DNA of 64,000 bases from Qipengyuania sphaerica (GCF_019711595.1 NZ_JAIGNR010000001.1:248001-312000), one strand, 5' to 3'. Positions 41,564-50,914 are shown, counted from the first letter of the stretch. A program made the numbers and translations. The notes: generated by a model from the letters alone, not told the origin.

Positions 41564-42226
41564 GTGAACGAGCAGAAAAGCGAGAAAGATCCGGAAAGCG
41601 TCGAGGAAGTCCTCGGCGAACTCGACGAGCTCGCGGCAGACCAGCACGAGGTCTGCATTCGCGATGTGCTGGACGATTTCGGCGGGCGAAGTTTCGGTCC
41701 GTTTATCATGCTGCCTGCGCTGCTGGAGATTACACCGGTCGGCGGCATACCCGGCGTTCCGACCTTCCTTGCCTTGATCGTTGCCATCGTGGCGGTGCAA
41801 CTCCTCATGGGTAAAGATCACGTCTGGATGCCGGACTTCATCCAGAACCGCGCGGTAGGCTCCAAGAAATTGCACAAGGCGGTGAAGAAGCTGCGCGGGA
41901 TCGCACATTGGCTGGACGAGCATAGCCAGGGCCACCGGCTCGAGAAGCTGACCGAAGGCGTATGGTTGAAGATTGCCGCGTCGGTCGTCATCCTCCTTTG
42001 TTGCGCTGTTCCCCCACTGGAGGTGCTGCCCTTCGCGAGCAGCGCGCCCATGCTTGCAATTGCCGCGATCGGCCTCGCGCTGACCGTGCGTGACGGCAAA
42101 ATCATGGTGATCGCCCTGCTGCTCGCCGGCGCTGCCCTGGCGGGCGGCGCATATCTCGCCGTGACCTACACCGGCGAGGAAGAGGCCGGACATTACGATG
42201 GCGTTCCCTTCGTGACGGGGCCTTGA
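41564..42226 (+). CDS. Exopolysaccharide synthesis protein ExoD family
   Basis: A 220-residue membrane protein of the ExoD family. The pattern VCIRDVLDDFGGRSFGPFIMLPALLEITPVGGIPGVPTFLALIVAIVAVQLLMGKDHVWMPDFI is the diagnostic block. Two or more membrane helices follow near the C-terminus. In Rhizobium ExoD is linked to exopolysaccharide and alkaline tolerance; the mechanism is unknown. GTG 41564 was chosen because AAGGGG precedes it; TTG 41525 would add 13 residues. Confidence 0.88.
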   Translation: MNEQKSEKDPESVEEVLGELDELAADQHEVCIRDVLDDFGGRSFGPFIMLPALLEITPVGGIPGVPTFLALIVAIVAVQLLMGKDHVWMPDFIQNRAVGSKKLHKAVKKLRGIAHWLDEHSQGHRLEKLTEGVWLKIAASVVILLCCAVPPLEVLPFASSAPMLAIAAIGLALTVRDGKIMVIALLLAGAALAGGAYLAVTYTGEEEAGHYDGVPFVTGP

Positions 42227-42278
42227 CCCGAGGCCTCTAAGAGGCGCACAGTTCTTTCCTGACGGTTGGGGAGAACCG

Positions 42279-44222
42279 ATGCGGAAATTCGCGGGATTTG
42301 CAGCACTGCTGGCACTTGCTGCCTGTGGGCGGATAGGCAGCGACGAGCCGACCGAGGCCCAGCGCGGCGACGGGACCGATGCCGTCGAACTCGCTGAGTT
42401 CCCCGACCGGCCCTATTGGGGGGACACGCATCTCCACACTGATATCTCGGTCGACGCCTTCGGGTTCGGTGTCAGGTTGGGTCCGGAAGAGGCACTGCGT
42501 TTTGCCCGCGGAGAGGAAATCACTGCAACCACTGGCATGAGCGCGCAGCTCGACCGGCCGCTCGATTTTCTCGTCATATCGGACCACTCGGACGGCATGG
42601 GCGCCACCCGCCGCCTTTACGATGCGCCGCGCATGATGGTGCGCGATCCCACGCTGCGCCGCTGGTACGACATGATGCACGAAAGCCCCGAGCAATCGAC
42701 GCGCGCGGTGGCCGAATTGATCACCGCGGCGGCCAATGGCGATATTCCGGAGGCCATGCGCGACACCGAGGCGCAGGCGAAGGCGACCCGCGAGTTGTGG
42801 GACCGCCATCTCGATACGCTCGACCGCTACAACGAGCCGGGCAAGTTTACCGCCTTCGCCGGGTTCGAATGGACGCTCATGCCGAACGGCAATAACCTCC
42901 ACCGGGTGGTGATGTTTCGCGATGGCAGCGCGCGCACGCGGCAGGTGCTGCCTTATCCCGGTATCGATGGCGAAGTCACCGGCCTGTGGGATTACATGGA
43001 CGCCTACGAGGAAACGACCCAAGGCAAGGTGCTGGCCATCCCGCACAATTCGAACCTCTCGAACGGGATGATGTTCGAACTGACCGGCCCAGACGGCGGC
43101 GCGATGAGTGCGCAATATGCCCGCCGCCGCGCCGCAAGGGAGCCGGTGGTCGAAGCGACGCAGATCAAGGGCGACAGCGAAACGCATCCCTTCCTCTCGC
43201 CCAACGACGAGTTCGCCGGATATGGCGTGGCCGGATGGGAACTGGGCAATTTGCCGCTGACCGAGCGGTCAACTCCCGACATGTATGCGGGCAGCTATGC
43301 CCGCTCGGCATTGCTGCGCGGGCTGACGCTGGAGGAGCAGCTGGGGGTAAATCCCTATGCTTTCGGCATGATCGGTTCGACCGATAGCCACACCGCGCTC
43401 GCCACGGGCGACGAGGACAATTTCTTCGGCAAGCACACGGGTGTCGAGCCGCGCGAAGGCCGCGCGATGGAGGGGCAGAACCTCGGCACGCGGCAGGGGC
43501 GCTTCGGCTGGCACTACCTTGCAGGCGGCTATGCGGCTGCCTGGGCACGCGGGAATACGCGCGCGGAAATCTTCGATGCCTTCATGCGGCGCGAAGTCTA
43601 TGCCACGACCGGCCCGCGCATGGTGCTGCGCCTGTTCGCCGGCTTCGATCTTGCCGAGGACGACTGGGACGGCGACTGGGTGCGCGCCGGCTATACGCGC
43701 GGCGTGCCGATGGGCGGCGTGCTCGACGATACAGGGCGCGCGCCCACATTCCTCATTTCCGCACTCAAGGACCCCGAAGGGGCCAATCTCGACCGGGTGC
43801 AGGTGGTCAAGGGATGGGTCGATGCCAATGGCGAGGCGCGGGAGAAGGTCTTCGACGTCGCATGGAGCGCGCGCGAGATGGACGGGGCTTCTGATTCTCC
43901 CGTCCCGCCAGTGGGGGACACGGTGGACCGCGCGAAGGCGACCTACGAAAACTCCATCGGTGCACCGGAACTGCGGGCTACCTGGACCGATCCCGAATAT
44001 CGTGAGGGTCAGCGCGCGTTCTATTACGTTCGCGTACTCGAAATCCCGACACCCAGCTGGGTGCTGTTCGACGCGGTTCGCTTCGGGCTGAAGCTGCCGA
44101 CCAATGTGATCGAGGCCAACGTCATGCAGGAACGCGCCTATTCCTCGCCCGTCTGGCTACGCCCGGCGCACGAGCCGCAGACAACGCCGGGCGACGCACC
44201 GGCGATCATGGAAGGCGCATGA
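42279..44222 (+). CDS. DUF3604 domain-containing lipoprotein
   Basis: A 647-residue predicted lipoprotein (AALLALAACG lipobox). It carries a DUF3604 domain with metal-binding PHP-like motifs: YWGDTHLHTDISVDAFGFG, LDFLVISDHSDGMG, EFTRYNEP-like GKFTAFAGFEWTLMPNGNNLHRVV, and IGSTDSHTALATGDEDNFFG. It probably hydrolyses a phosphate or other ester outside the cell or in the periplasm, by family resemblance. It is the first of a coupled trio with a PpiC isomerase and a HupE protein. Confidence 0.9.
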   Translation: MRKFAGFAALLALAACGRIGSDEPTEAQRGDGTDAVELAEFPDRPYWGDTHLHTDISVDAFGFGVRLGPEEALRFARGEEITATTGMSAQLDRPLDFLVISDHSDGMGATRRLYDAPRMMVRDPTLRRWYDMMHESPEQSTRAVAELITAAANGDIPEAMRDTEAQAKATRELWDRHLDTLDRYNEPGKFTAFAGFEWTLMPNGNNLHRVVMFRDGSARTRQVLPYPGIDGEVTGLWDYMDAYEETTQGKVLAIPHNSNLSNGMMFELTGPDGGAMSAQYARRRAAREPVVEATQIKGDSETHPFLSPNDEFAGYGVAGWELGNLPLTERSTPDMYAGSYARSALLRGLTLEEQLGVNPYAFGMIGSTDSHTALATGDEDNFFGKHTGVEPREGRAMEGQNLGTRQGRFGWHYLAGGYAAAWARGNTRAEIFDAFMRREVYATTGPRMVLRLFAGFDLAEDDWDGDWVRAGYTRGVPMGGVLDDTGRAPTFLISALKDPEGANLDRVQVVKGWVDANGEAREKVFDVAWSAREMDGASDSPVPPVGDTVDRAKATYENSIGAPELRATWTDPEYREGQRAFYYVRVLEIPTPSWVLFDAVRFGLKLPTNVIEANVMQERAYSSPVWLRPAHEPQTTPGDAPAIMEGA

Positions 44223-45004
44223 TCCGAGAGGCCTTGCGCGATCCGCTCGCGCATTTCCTGATTGCCGGGGCCGCGATCTGGGGCGTGCTGGCGCTGGCCG
44301 GAGATCCGGTTGACCCGGCAGGCCGCAGTATCGAACTCAGCCGCGAAAAGCAGGCGGGCCTTGCCTTGCGCTTCGAGCGGATGATGGGCCGCGCGCCGAC
44401 CGATGCCGAGCTCGACGCCCAGATCGCGAACTGGGTTCGTGAGGAGATCCTCTATCGCGAGGCGCTGCGGCTCGGTCTCGACGATGGCGATCCGCTGGTC
44501 CGCCGCAGGCTTGCTGCCAAGATGGACGAACTCGCGGCGGCGCAGGCCGAGATGGTCCGGCCGGACGAGGAAACCTTGCGCGACTGGTACCGCGACAACG
44601 GCGGGCAATTCGAGACGGGCGGAGTGCTGAATTTCGAGCAGGCCTGGTACCCGAGCGAGGAAGCGGCGCTTGCGGCGAAGAGTGAGGAGAGGCCGCGCGG
44701 AGAACCGATCAGCCTGCCGCGCACGGTCGTGCGAAACTCGCCGGATGAAATCGCCAAGCTATTCGGCAGTGACTTCGCCCAAGAGGTTACGGCACTGCGC
44801 TCGGGGCCGGGGTGGCAGGGGCCGGTCCGTTCGGGATACGGATGGCATCTCGTCCATCTCTACCAGCGCGAGGAGGGCAGGATTCCGCCCTTCGAGGAAG
44901 TGCGCGAGGCTGTCGAACGCGACTGGCGCAGCCGCACCATCCAGGCGCGACGAGAGAAAGCCTACCAGCTGCTGCGCGACGCATACGAGATCGACATCGA
45001 ATGA
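44219..45004 (+). CDS. Membrane-anchored PpiC/SurA-type peptidyl-prolyl isomerase
   Basis: A 261-residue protein with an N-terminal membrane anchor (HFLIAGAAIWGVLALAG) and a SurA-like helical domain (RAPTDAELDAQIANWVREEILYREALRLGLDDGD). A parvulin fold follows, with SGPGWQGPVRSGYGWHLVHLYQREEGRIPPFEEVREAVERDW. It probably helps fold its DUF3604 partner. The ATG overlaps the DUF3604 stop (ATGA). Confidence 0.85.
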   Translation: MIREALRDPLAHFLIAGAAIWGVLALAGDPVDPAGRSIELSREKQAGLALRFERMMGRAPTDAELDAQIANWVREEILYREALRLGLDDGDPLVRRRLAAKMDELAAAQAEMVRPDEETLRDWYRDNGGQFETGGVLNFEQAWYPSEEAALAAKSEERPRGEPISLPRTVVRNSPDEIAKLFGSDFAQEVTALRSGPGWQGPVRSGYGWHLVHLYQREEGRIPPFEEVREAVERDWRSRTIQARREKAYQLLRDAYEIDIE

Positions 45005-45969
45005 TCCGCTGGCTTGCCGCACTGGCGTTGCTGTTCGCTGCCGTTCCGGCATGGGCGGACGAGTTGCGTCCCGTCTCGATCCAGTTCGTCGAGGTCGAAA
45101 GTGGCTGGTGGTCGCTCGACTGGAAGCAACCGCTATCCGGCCAGCGGGGGGAGGCTCTGGGCACACCGCAGATCCCTGCCAATTGCGAGTGGCGCGATAC
45201 GCAGCGCAGCCGCGAAGGCGATGCGGTTCACGGCCATGCGGAGATCATCTGCAACGGCCAGCTACGCGAGCCGCAGATCGGCTGGCCCGATTTTCCCGGC
45301 CACGGCGAGGCTATCCTGCGCGTCGCGCCGCTGGAGCGCGCGGTCCAGGTCTATCGCCTCACACCCGACGAGCCGCTCGCCACCATCGCACCGCGTGCAT
45401 CGGCGAGCCAGGTGTGGCGGAGCTATTTCGTCATCGGCGTGGAGCATATCCTCACCGGCTGGGACCATCTGCTGTTCGTCATCGCGCTGGTCCTGCTGGT
45501 TGGGCGCGCTTGGGCGGTGGTGAAGGCGGCGACAGCCTTTACCGTGGCGCATTCCCTCACGCTTGCCGCCGTGACGCTGGGCGCTGCAGGTTTGCCGCAG
45601 CGGCCCGTCGAAGCGCTGATTGCACTCTCGATCGTCTTCCTTGCTGTCGAAATCGCACGCGGCACCCGCGAGACTCTGACGCGCCGCCTGCCGTGGCTGG
45701 TCGCTTTCGTCTTCGGCCTGCTCCACGGCTTCGGTTTCGCAGGGGCCTTGCGCGAGATCGGCCTGCCCGAAGGAGAAGTTCCGGCAGCGCTCATCAGCTT
45801 CAACCTCGGCGTGGAGGCAGGGCAGCTCGCGGTCATCGCCGCGGTGCTGGTGACGCTGTGGGGGCTCCGGAGTGTGAAACCTGCGGCGGAGGCGCGGGCC
45901 ATCCGCCTCGCCTCCTACCCAATCGGAATTATCGGAGCCTACTGGCTGGTCGACCGCGTGGTCGGCTGA
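45001..45969 (+). CDS. HupE/UreJ family membrane protein
   Basis: A 322-residue precursor with a signal peptide (MIRWLAALALLFAAVPAWADE), a periplasmic domain of about 120 residues, and a six-helix HupE/UreJ_2 domain. The motif FVIGVEHILTGWDHLLFVIALVLL carries the His and Asp of the metal-binding motif, with GLLHGFGFAGAL later. Members are thought to transport nickel, cobalt or another metal. The ATG overlaps the PpiC stop (ATGA). Its 3' end overlaps the convergent efflux gene by 31 bp. Confidence 0.88.
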   Translation: MIRWLAALALLFAAVPAWADELRPVSIQFVEVESGWWSLDWKQPLSGQRGEALGTPQIPANCEWRDTQRSREGDAVHGHAEIICNGQLREPQIGWPDFPGHGEAILRVAPLERAVQVYRLTPDEPLATIAPRASASQVWRSYFVIGVEHILTGWDHLLFVIALVLLVGRAWAVVKAATAFTVAHSLTLAAVTLGAAGLPQRPVEALIALSIVFLAVEIARGTRETLTRRLPWLVAFVFGLLHGFGFAGALREIGLPEGEVPAALISFNLGVEAGQLAVIAAVLVTLWGLRSVKPAAEARAIRLASYPIGIIGAYWLVDRVVG

Positions 45970-47363
45970 GCATCTCCGCCGAGCGCTTGCCACAAGAGCA
46001 CGCGTGCTCTTTGCGCCCGACCCAGTGCCGCTGCCGCGCGCTCACCGCTGGCATCGGCAGCACGGCGCGCTTCGAGCACGGTGAGGAAGTCGGCGAGGCC
46101 TGCCTGCTGGCGGGTCTCGGCAAGGCTGGCGGCACGCTGGAGGCTAGCAGCCTCGGCCCGCGCCGCGGCGAGTTCGCGATCGGCGGCAGCCACCAGGCCG
46201 TAGGCGGCCTCGGCATCGCCCAGCGCCGTGTAGACCGCGCCGCGATAGGATTGGAACGCCGCGCGCTTTTCTGCGGCTGCACCGTCGATTTCCGCCTCGA
46301 TCCTACCGAAGTCCAGAAGAGGGGCTGCGACTGCTGCGGCGAGCGAGCCGACGATGCTGTCCTCGTCGAAAAGATCGGCGGGGCCGAAGGCGAGCAGGCC
46401 GATGACCGCAGAGAGGTCGAAGGTCGGGAAACGACGCCGCGCGGTGGCAGCGAGATCGGCATCCTCTGCAGCCAATATCGCGGCGGCAGCCAAGACATCG
46501 GGCCGGTTGGCAAGCAAGGTAGAGGGAAGCGCCACCGGCGGTTCTGGCAATGGAGGCGCGGGCGGGTCGAGCGCCAGTGCGGCGCGCACCTGTGCCCCGC
46601 CTTGCGCAGTCAGCGTGACCAGCCGTCCGGTCAGCCGGGCACGTTCGCTGTCCAAAGCGGCAAGGCGGCTGCGCGAGGCATTGGCAGCGCTTTCCGCCCG
46701 CACGCGGTCGAAACCGGGTGCAATGCCAGCCTCTTCGCGCACACCGGCCAGGCGCGCCAATTCCACGGCGGCGGCGATATCGTCCTCGATTTCCGCCTGC
46801 CGCGCGTCGAGCGTGCGCCAGTCGATGACGCTGGCCGCGATCTCTGCCAGCAGCGCATTGCGCACCGCGCGCGACTGCGCATCGGCTGCGTCGATACGGA
46901 ACAGCGCAGCCTGCTCCTGCGCGCGTAAGCGGCCGAAGATGTCCGGGTCCCAGCGCGCGGTGAGATTGGCGGCGTAGCTAACGCGTTCGGTGTCGAACTC
47001 CACGCCGGGCGGAAGCGAAGCGCCAAACTGGTTCGGATTGGTGCGCTGTCCGGTAACCGCCGCATTGGCGCCGATATTGGGCAATCGCTCGGCCCCGGCA
47101 CGGACCGCACCAGCGCGGGCCTGTTCGATACGGGCTAGCGCTTCGGCGAGCGTGGGCGACCCGGCAAGCGCCTGCGCTGCGAGCGTGTCGTAACCGGGGT
47201 CAGCGCTCGGCAACAATTCGGCAAGTGCCGTCCCGCTCTCACTGTCTGGTGCGTAAAGGAATTCGGGTGGCAGCACCGGTGTCGGCGTGGCGACCTCGGG
47301 CGGCGGGCCTCCCGCACAGGCTGCAAGCGCCAGCGATCCGGCAAGGAGAAGCGCGCGCCTCAT
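45939..47363 (-). CDS. NodT-family outer-membrane efflux lipoprotein
   Basis: A 474-residue TolC-like outer-membrane factor with a lipobox (GSLALAACAGG). It has two OEP repeats, including DTLAAQALAGSPTLAEALARIEQARAG, YAANLTARWDPDIFGRLRAQEQ, ANRPDVLAAAAILAAEDADLA and SYRGAVYTALGDAEAAYGLV. It should form the exit duct for the adaptor/ABC pump encoded upstream. TAATG overlap with the adaptor gene shows co-translation. Confidence 0.92.
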   Translation of the reverse strand: MRRALLLAGSLALAACAGGPPPEVATPTPVLPPEFLYAPDSESGTALAELLPSADPGYDTLAAQALAGSPTLAEALARIEQARAGAVRAGAERLPNIGANAAVTGQRTNPNQFGASLPPGVEFDTERVSYAANLTARWDPDIFGRLRAQEQAALFRIDAADAQSRAVRNALLAEIAASVIDWRTLDARQAEIEDDIAAAVELARLAGVREEAGIAPGFDRVRAESAANASRSRLAALDSERARLTGRLVTLTAQGGAQVRAALALDPPAPPLPEPPVALPSTLLANRPDVLAAAAILAAEDADLAATARRRFPTFDLSAVIGLLAFGPADLFDEDSIVGSLAAAVAAPLLDFGRIEAEIDGAAAEKRAAFQSYRGAVYTALGDAEAAYGLVAAADRELAAARAEAASLQRAASLAETRQQAGLADFLTVLEARRAADASGERAAAALGRAQRARVLLWQALGGDAQPTTRSTSQ

Positions 47364-48355
47364 TATTGGCCCTTCTTTGCCGGAATGAAGGCATCGACCT
47401 GCTGGCCGACGCGGAAGGTGCCGTTTTCGCCCACCGCGCTCGCGGGTAGTTCGTAGATCACTTGCAACACGCGCACGTCCACACGCTCGGCGGCGGAGTT
47501 CGTGAGCGAGCGCTTGGGCACCACCAGCGGCTCGGCGCGCACGAATGCGGCTTCGACCTGCTGTTCGGCGGCGCCGCGAGGGGAAACCGTGGCGGGCTTG
47601 CCAAGCGCGAGGCGCGGGGCCTGTTGCTCGTCGATATCGATGCGGACGTGCATCGGTTGGGTCTGGCCCATTTCTATGAAGGGCTGCGAACCGCCGCCGC
47701 CCATGGTACTGACATATTCGCCCTTGCGGATATTCACCGCGAGAATCTCGCCTGCGATCGGTGCGGTAATGGTGAGGCGCCCGACCTCGGTACGCGCTGA
47801 GGATGCGCGGGCTTGCGCCGCCGACAGTCTTGCCCGCGCGAGTTGCAATCGCTCGCCTGCGGCCCTGGCTTCCCCCTCGGCGCGGATGACTTCACTACGA
47901 CTTACCGCGGCGGGGTCGGAGACATTGCGATAGAGCGCCAATTGGCTCGATGCGGTGGCTTGCGCACTTTGCGCCTCGGCTATCGCCGCGCGTGCTTCTC
48001 CGATAGCGGCTTCGGCCTCGCGCAATTGTGCGCGCGCCTGCCGGTCGTCGACGGTGAACAGCGTCTGCCCTTCGCTTACGCGGTCGCCGGGCTGGACGTA
48101 GAGACCGGTCACCAGCCCCGACAGCGCGGAGCCCACCTGCACCAGCTCGCTCGAAGGCTCGACCACGCCCGAACCTGCCACGCGTGCCTCGTTGGCGAGC
48201 GAACCGGGCACGCTGGGCGGCGAAGTGTCGGGCTCATCTACCTCGCGGTCGGGCTGGCCGGTAAGAATGAAGATCGCTGCCAGCACCAGCCCCACCACGG
48301 CAATCGCGGGAAGGATCTGGCGGGAGAAGCTCAGGTTACGGATATCGATTGCCAT
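47363..48355 (-). CDS. HlyD/MacA-like periplasmic adaptor (DevB type)
   Basis: A 330-residue membrane-fusion protein. A single N-terminal helix (QILPAIAVVGLVLAAIFILTG) is followed by lipoyl half-motifs (GSALSGLVTGLYVQPGDRVSEGQTLFTVDDR), a coiled-coil hairpin, and the matching half ITAPIAGEILAVNIRKGEYV. It links the inner-membrane ABC transporter to the outer-membrane protein. It is located between the NodT and ATPase genes in one operon. Confidence 0.9.
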   Translation of the reverse strand: MAIDIRNLSFSRQILPAIAVVGLVLAAIFILTGQPDREVDEPDTSPPSVPGSLANEARVAGSGVVEPSSELVQVGSALSGLVTGLYVQPGDRVSEGQTLFTVDDRQARAQLREAEAAIGEARAAIAEAQSAQATASSQLALYRNVSDPAAVSRSEVIRAEGEARAAGERLQLARARLSAAQARASSARTEVGRLTITAPIAGEILAVNIRKGEYVSTMGGGGSQPFIEMGQTQPMHVRIDIDEQQAPRLALGKPATVSPRGAAEQQVEAAFVRAEPLVVPKRSLTNSAAERVDVRVLQVIYELPASAVGENGTFRVGQQVDAFIPAKKGQ

Positions 48356-49059
48356 CAGTGGGTCTCCGGCATGGTTTTGCCGTCATGGATGACCTTCCCG
48401 TCCTCGAGCACGAGGATGCGGTCGGCCATGTCGAAAATGCGATTGTCGTGGGTGACGATGATGCAGGCGCGGTCTTCGGCGACGGCAACTTCGCGCAGCA
48501 GGTCCATCACGCGGCGGCCCGAAGCGGCATCGAGCGCGGCGGTCGGTTCGTCGCAGACCACCAGGCGCGGTTCGTGAACGAGTGCGCGGGCAATGGCAAC
48601 GCGCTGTTGCTGGCCGCCCGAAAGCTGGCTCGGCAGCTTGTCGGCTTGGTCGGCGATGTTGAGCTTTTCGAACATCGCCACGGCTTTTTCGCGCGCTTCG
48701 GCGCGGTCCATGCCCTGCGCGATCAGCGGCACGGCAGCATTGCTCGCCGCGTCGATGGCGGGGATAAGGTTGTACTGCTGGAAGATGAAACCGATGTTCT
48801 GGAGGCGGAATTCTACCAGCTCGTCGTCGGGGAGGTCGTAGATGTCGGTGCCGAAGACCTTAACCTCGCCCAGCGTCGGCCAGAGAATGCCGCACATGAT
48901 CGAGATGAGCGTGGTCTTGCCCGATCCGCTCTCGCCGACAAGGAAGGTCATCTCCCCCGCCTTGATGTCGAGATCGATGCCGTGGAGCACGGTAATCGTC
49001 TGCTGCCCCGCCTGGAAATCGCGCGTCACATCGCGCGTGCAGATGGCAGGCGCGCTCAC
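48355..49059 (-). CDS. ABC transporter ATP-binding protein (DevA/MacB-like)
   Basis: A 234-residue ATPase. Walker A is GESGSGKTTLIS, the Q-loop FIFQQYNLIP, the signature LSGGQQQRVAIARAL, Walker B LVVCDEPTAALD, and the H-loop VTHDNRIFDMADRI. GTG 49059 overlaps the permease stop (GTGA); the longer frame upstream is a shadow. It powers the FtsX-type permease. Confidence 0.93.
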   Translation of the reverse strand: MSAPAICTRDVTRDFQAGQQTITVLHGIDLDIKAGEMTFLVGESGSGKTTLISIMCGILWPTLGEVKVFGTDIYDLPDDELVEFRLQNIGFIFQQYNLIPAIDAASNAAVPLIAQGMDRAEAREKAVAMFEKLNIADQADKLPSQLSGGQQQRVAIARALVHEPRLVVCDEPTAALDAASGRRVMDLLREVAVAEDRACIIVTHDNRIFDMADRILVLEDGKVIHDGKTMPETH

Positions 49060-50189
49060 CGGAACACCGCCGCAGGTTCGGTATTGAAGACGGTTCTCAG
49101 CGCGAGGAGGGCGGTAAGGGCAAGGATTACGATCACGGCGGCGAGGCTGATCAACGGGACCTGCCAAGGCACGAAAAAGCCCTTGAAGAAGGGGTTGGAC
49201 GAGAACGCCCACATCGTGCCGACCGTCGCCAATACGCCAAAACCATAGCCGATGAAGCCGACCAGCCCCGCCTGCGCGGCCACCATCTTGCGGATTTGGC
49301 GGTTGGTGACGCCGATGGCCTTCAGAGCGCCGAACTGCTTGATATTGTCGCGGATGAAGAGGCTGAAGGTCAGGCCGACGATCGCCACGCCGACCACGAA
49401 GCCGAGCGCAACGGTGATGCCGAAATTAAACGGGATGCCGGTGTTGGCGATGATGAAATCGATGCCGTCGCGGGTGAATTCCTCGCGCGTGCGGCCCTTG
49501 AGGCCGGTTTCCGCTTCGATCTTGTCGACCAGCTGTGAAGGTGTGATTCCAGCGACCGGCTGCGCAATGACGAGGCTCATGCGGTTGCGCGTGCCCGGGA
49601 TGTAGCGCAGTGCGCGCGAATAGGTGGTGTAGAACACAGCCGTGCTGGCGAAACCGGGGACGGTGTCGGTGATGCCGCCGATGACCACGCGCTGGTCGTT
49701 CAACTCCAGCACCTGTCCCATCGGATCGAGACCGGGGAACATGCGCGTGGCGCCGACATCGTCGACCATCACCGTGTCGGGGGTGCGCAGATCGCTCTTG
49801 TCGCCCTCGACCAGCCGCTTGGGCATGCCCGTCAGCGTCGCATCGTCGACGCCCACGATGACCACCTGTTCGAGATCGCCCTGCGCGGTGCGGACGGCGG
49901 CCGCGCTGCGCAATTGGGGGACCGCCCAGTCGACCCCTTCTACCGAACGCACCGCATCGAGCGCCGTGGAGGGCATTGGATAGGTCACATCGGTGGTGAC
50001 ACTGGCAGGGTCCATCACGAAGACCTCGCCATTGCCGTTGTTATAGACCCCGGCCGCGCCGAGATTGAGCAGGTTGACGAAGATCGTGAGCTGCTGGGTG
50101 ATGAGCAGGGTGGAAAAGGCTATGCCGAACACCAGCCCAAAGAATTTCTGCGGGTCGCCGGTGAGCATGCGGATCGCGATCCAGATCAT
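49056..50189 (-). CDS. FtsX-like ABC permease (DevC type)
   Basis: A 377-residue permease with an N-terminal helix, a large periplasmic MacB-PCD-like domain and three C-terminal helices (NFGITVALGFVVGVAIVGLTFSLFIRDN, AGLVGFIGYGFGVLATVGTMWAF, VPLISLAAVIVILALTALLAL). FGALKAIGVTNRQIRKMVAAQ is the coupling segment. It is the first gene of a four-gene efflux operon and faces the TetR gene across a shared operator. Mechanotransmission-type extrusion of a lipid or drug from the periplasm is inferred. Confidence 0.9.
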   Translation of the reverse strand: MIWIAIRMLTGDPQKFFGLVFGIAFSTLLITQQLTIFVNLLNLGAAGVYNNGNGEVFVMDPASVTTDVTYPMPSTALDAVRSVEGVDWAVPQLRSAAAVRTAQGDLEQVVIVGVDDATLTGMPKRLVEGDKSDLRTPDTVMVDDVGATRMFPGLDPMGQVLELNDQRVVIGGITDTVPGFASTAVFYTTYSRALRYIPGTRNRMSLVIAQPVAGITPSQLVDKIEAETGLKGRTREEFTRDGIDFIIANTGIPFNFGITVALGFVVGVAIVGLTFSLFIRDNIKQFGALKAIGVTNRQIRKMVAAQAGLVGFIGYGFGVLATVGTMWAFSSNPFFKGFFVPWQVPLISLAAVIVILALTALLALRTVFNTEPAAVFR

Positions 50190-50240
50190 CTGCGCCTTCC
50201 GTGCCTCCGCTTGCCTAATTCCACCGACTCGTCCATTAGT

Positions 50241-50273
50241 GAACGATGGCGTTCAACTGAACGGGACCGTTCA
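50241..50273. promoter_or_regulatory. Tandem palindromic operators between efflux operon and tetR
   Basis: GAACG-ATGG-CGTTC lies at 50241-50254 and TGAACGG-GA-CCGTTCA at 50258-50273. The palindromes are perfect and share the GTTCA/TGAAC half-site, the form expected for two TetR dimers. They sit in the 86-bp divergent gap and end just before the tetR start, so binding would block both transcripts. Confidence 0.75.
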
Positions 50274-50275
50274 TT

Positions 50276-50914
50276 TTGTCAAGTGATGCGAAAAAGGCCG
50301 GGCGGCCGGCGGACACCGCTAAGCGCGAGGCGATCCTCGAAGCGGCGACGCGTGCCTTTTTCGGATCGGGTTTTGCTGCCTCCTCGATCGAGCAGATCGC
50401 AGCCGACGCAGGAGTCTCGAAAGTCACCGTTTACAGTCATTTTGGCGACAAGCGCGGATTGTTTGCCGCCGCCGTCGAGGGTGAATGCGAGCGGTTGCGC
50501 GACCAGTTCCAGGTTACACCTGACCTGCGCGGAACCTTGCGCCAGCGCCTTACCGCAATCGGCGAAACCATGGTCGGCTTCCTTTCGCGCCCCGAAATGG
50601 TCCAGTTCGAGCGCCGGATCGCGGCGGAAACCGAACACGAACCCGATATCGGCGCGGCCTTCCTCGAGTCCGGTCCTCACCGCATGAAAGCGGCCTTCAA
50701 GGGGCTGATGCAGGCGATGGTCGATGCCGGCGAAGTCCGCATCGACGACGTCGATCTCGCGGTCGAACAATTCGCGTCCATGTGCAAGGGAATGGGCGAC
50801 CTGGAGCGCCGTTTCGGCCATCCCGGAGACCCCGAACGGGACCGCCAGCGCATAGATGGGGCGGTCGAGGTGTTCTGCCGCGCCTATGCTATCGATGAGT
50901 GTGAGCGGAAATAA
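50276..50914 (+). CDS. TetR/AcrR-family repressor
   Basis: A 212-residue regulator. The N-terminal helix-turn-helix is REAILEAATRAFFGSGFAASSIEQIAADAGVSKVTVYSHFGDKRGLFAAAV, followed by a C-terminal ligand domain of the AcrR C-terminal type. TTG 50276 is the only start that keeps the leading MSSDAKKAGRP segment. It probably represses itself and the divergent efflux operon at the tandem palindromes. Confidence 0.9.
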   Translation: MSSDAKKAGRPADTAKREAILEAATRAFFGSGFAASSIEQIAADAGVSKVTVYSHFGDKRGLFAAAVEGECERLRDQFQVTPDLRGTLRQRLTAIGETMVGFLSRPEMVQFERRIAAETEHEPDIGAAFLESGPHRMKAAFKGLMQAMVDAGEVRIDDVDLAVEQFASMCKGMGDLERRFGHPGDPERDRQRIDGAVEVFCRAYAIDECERK

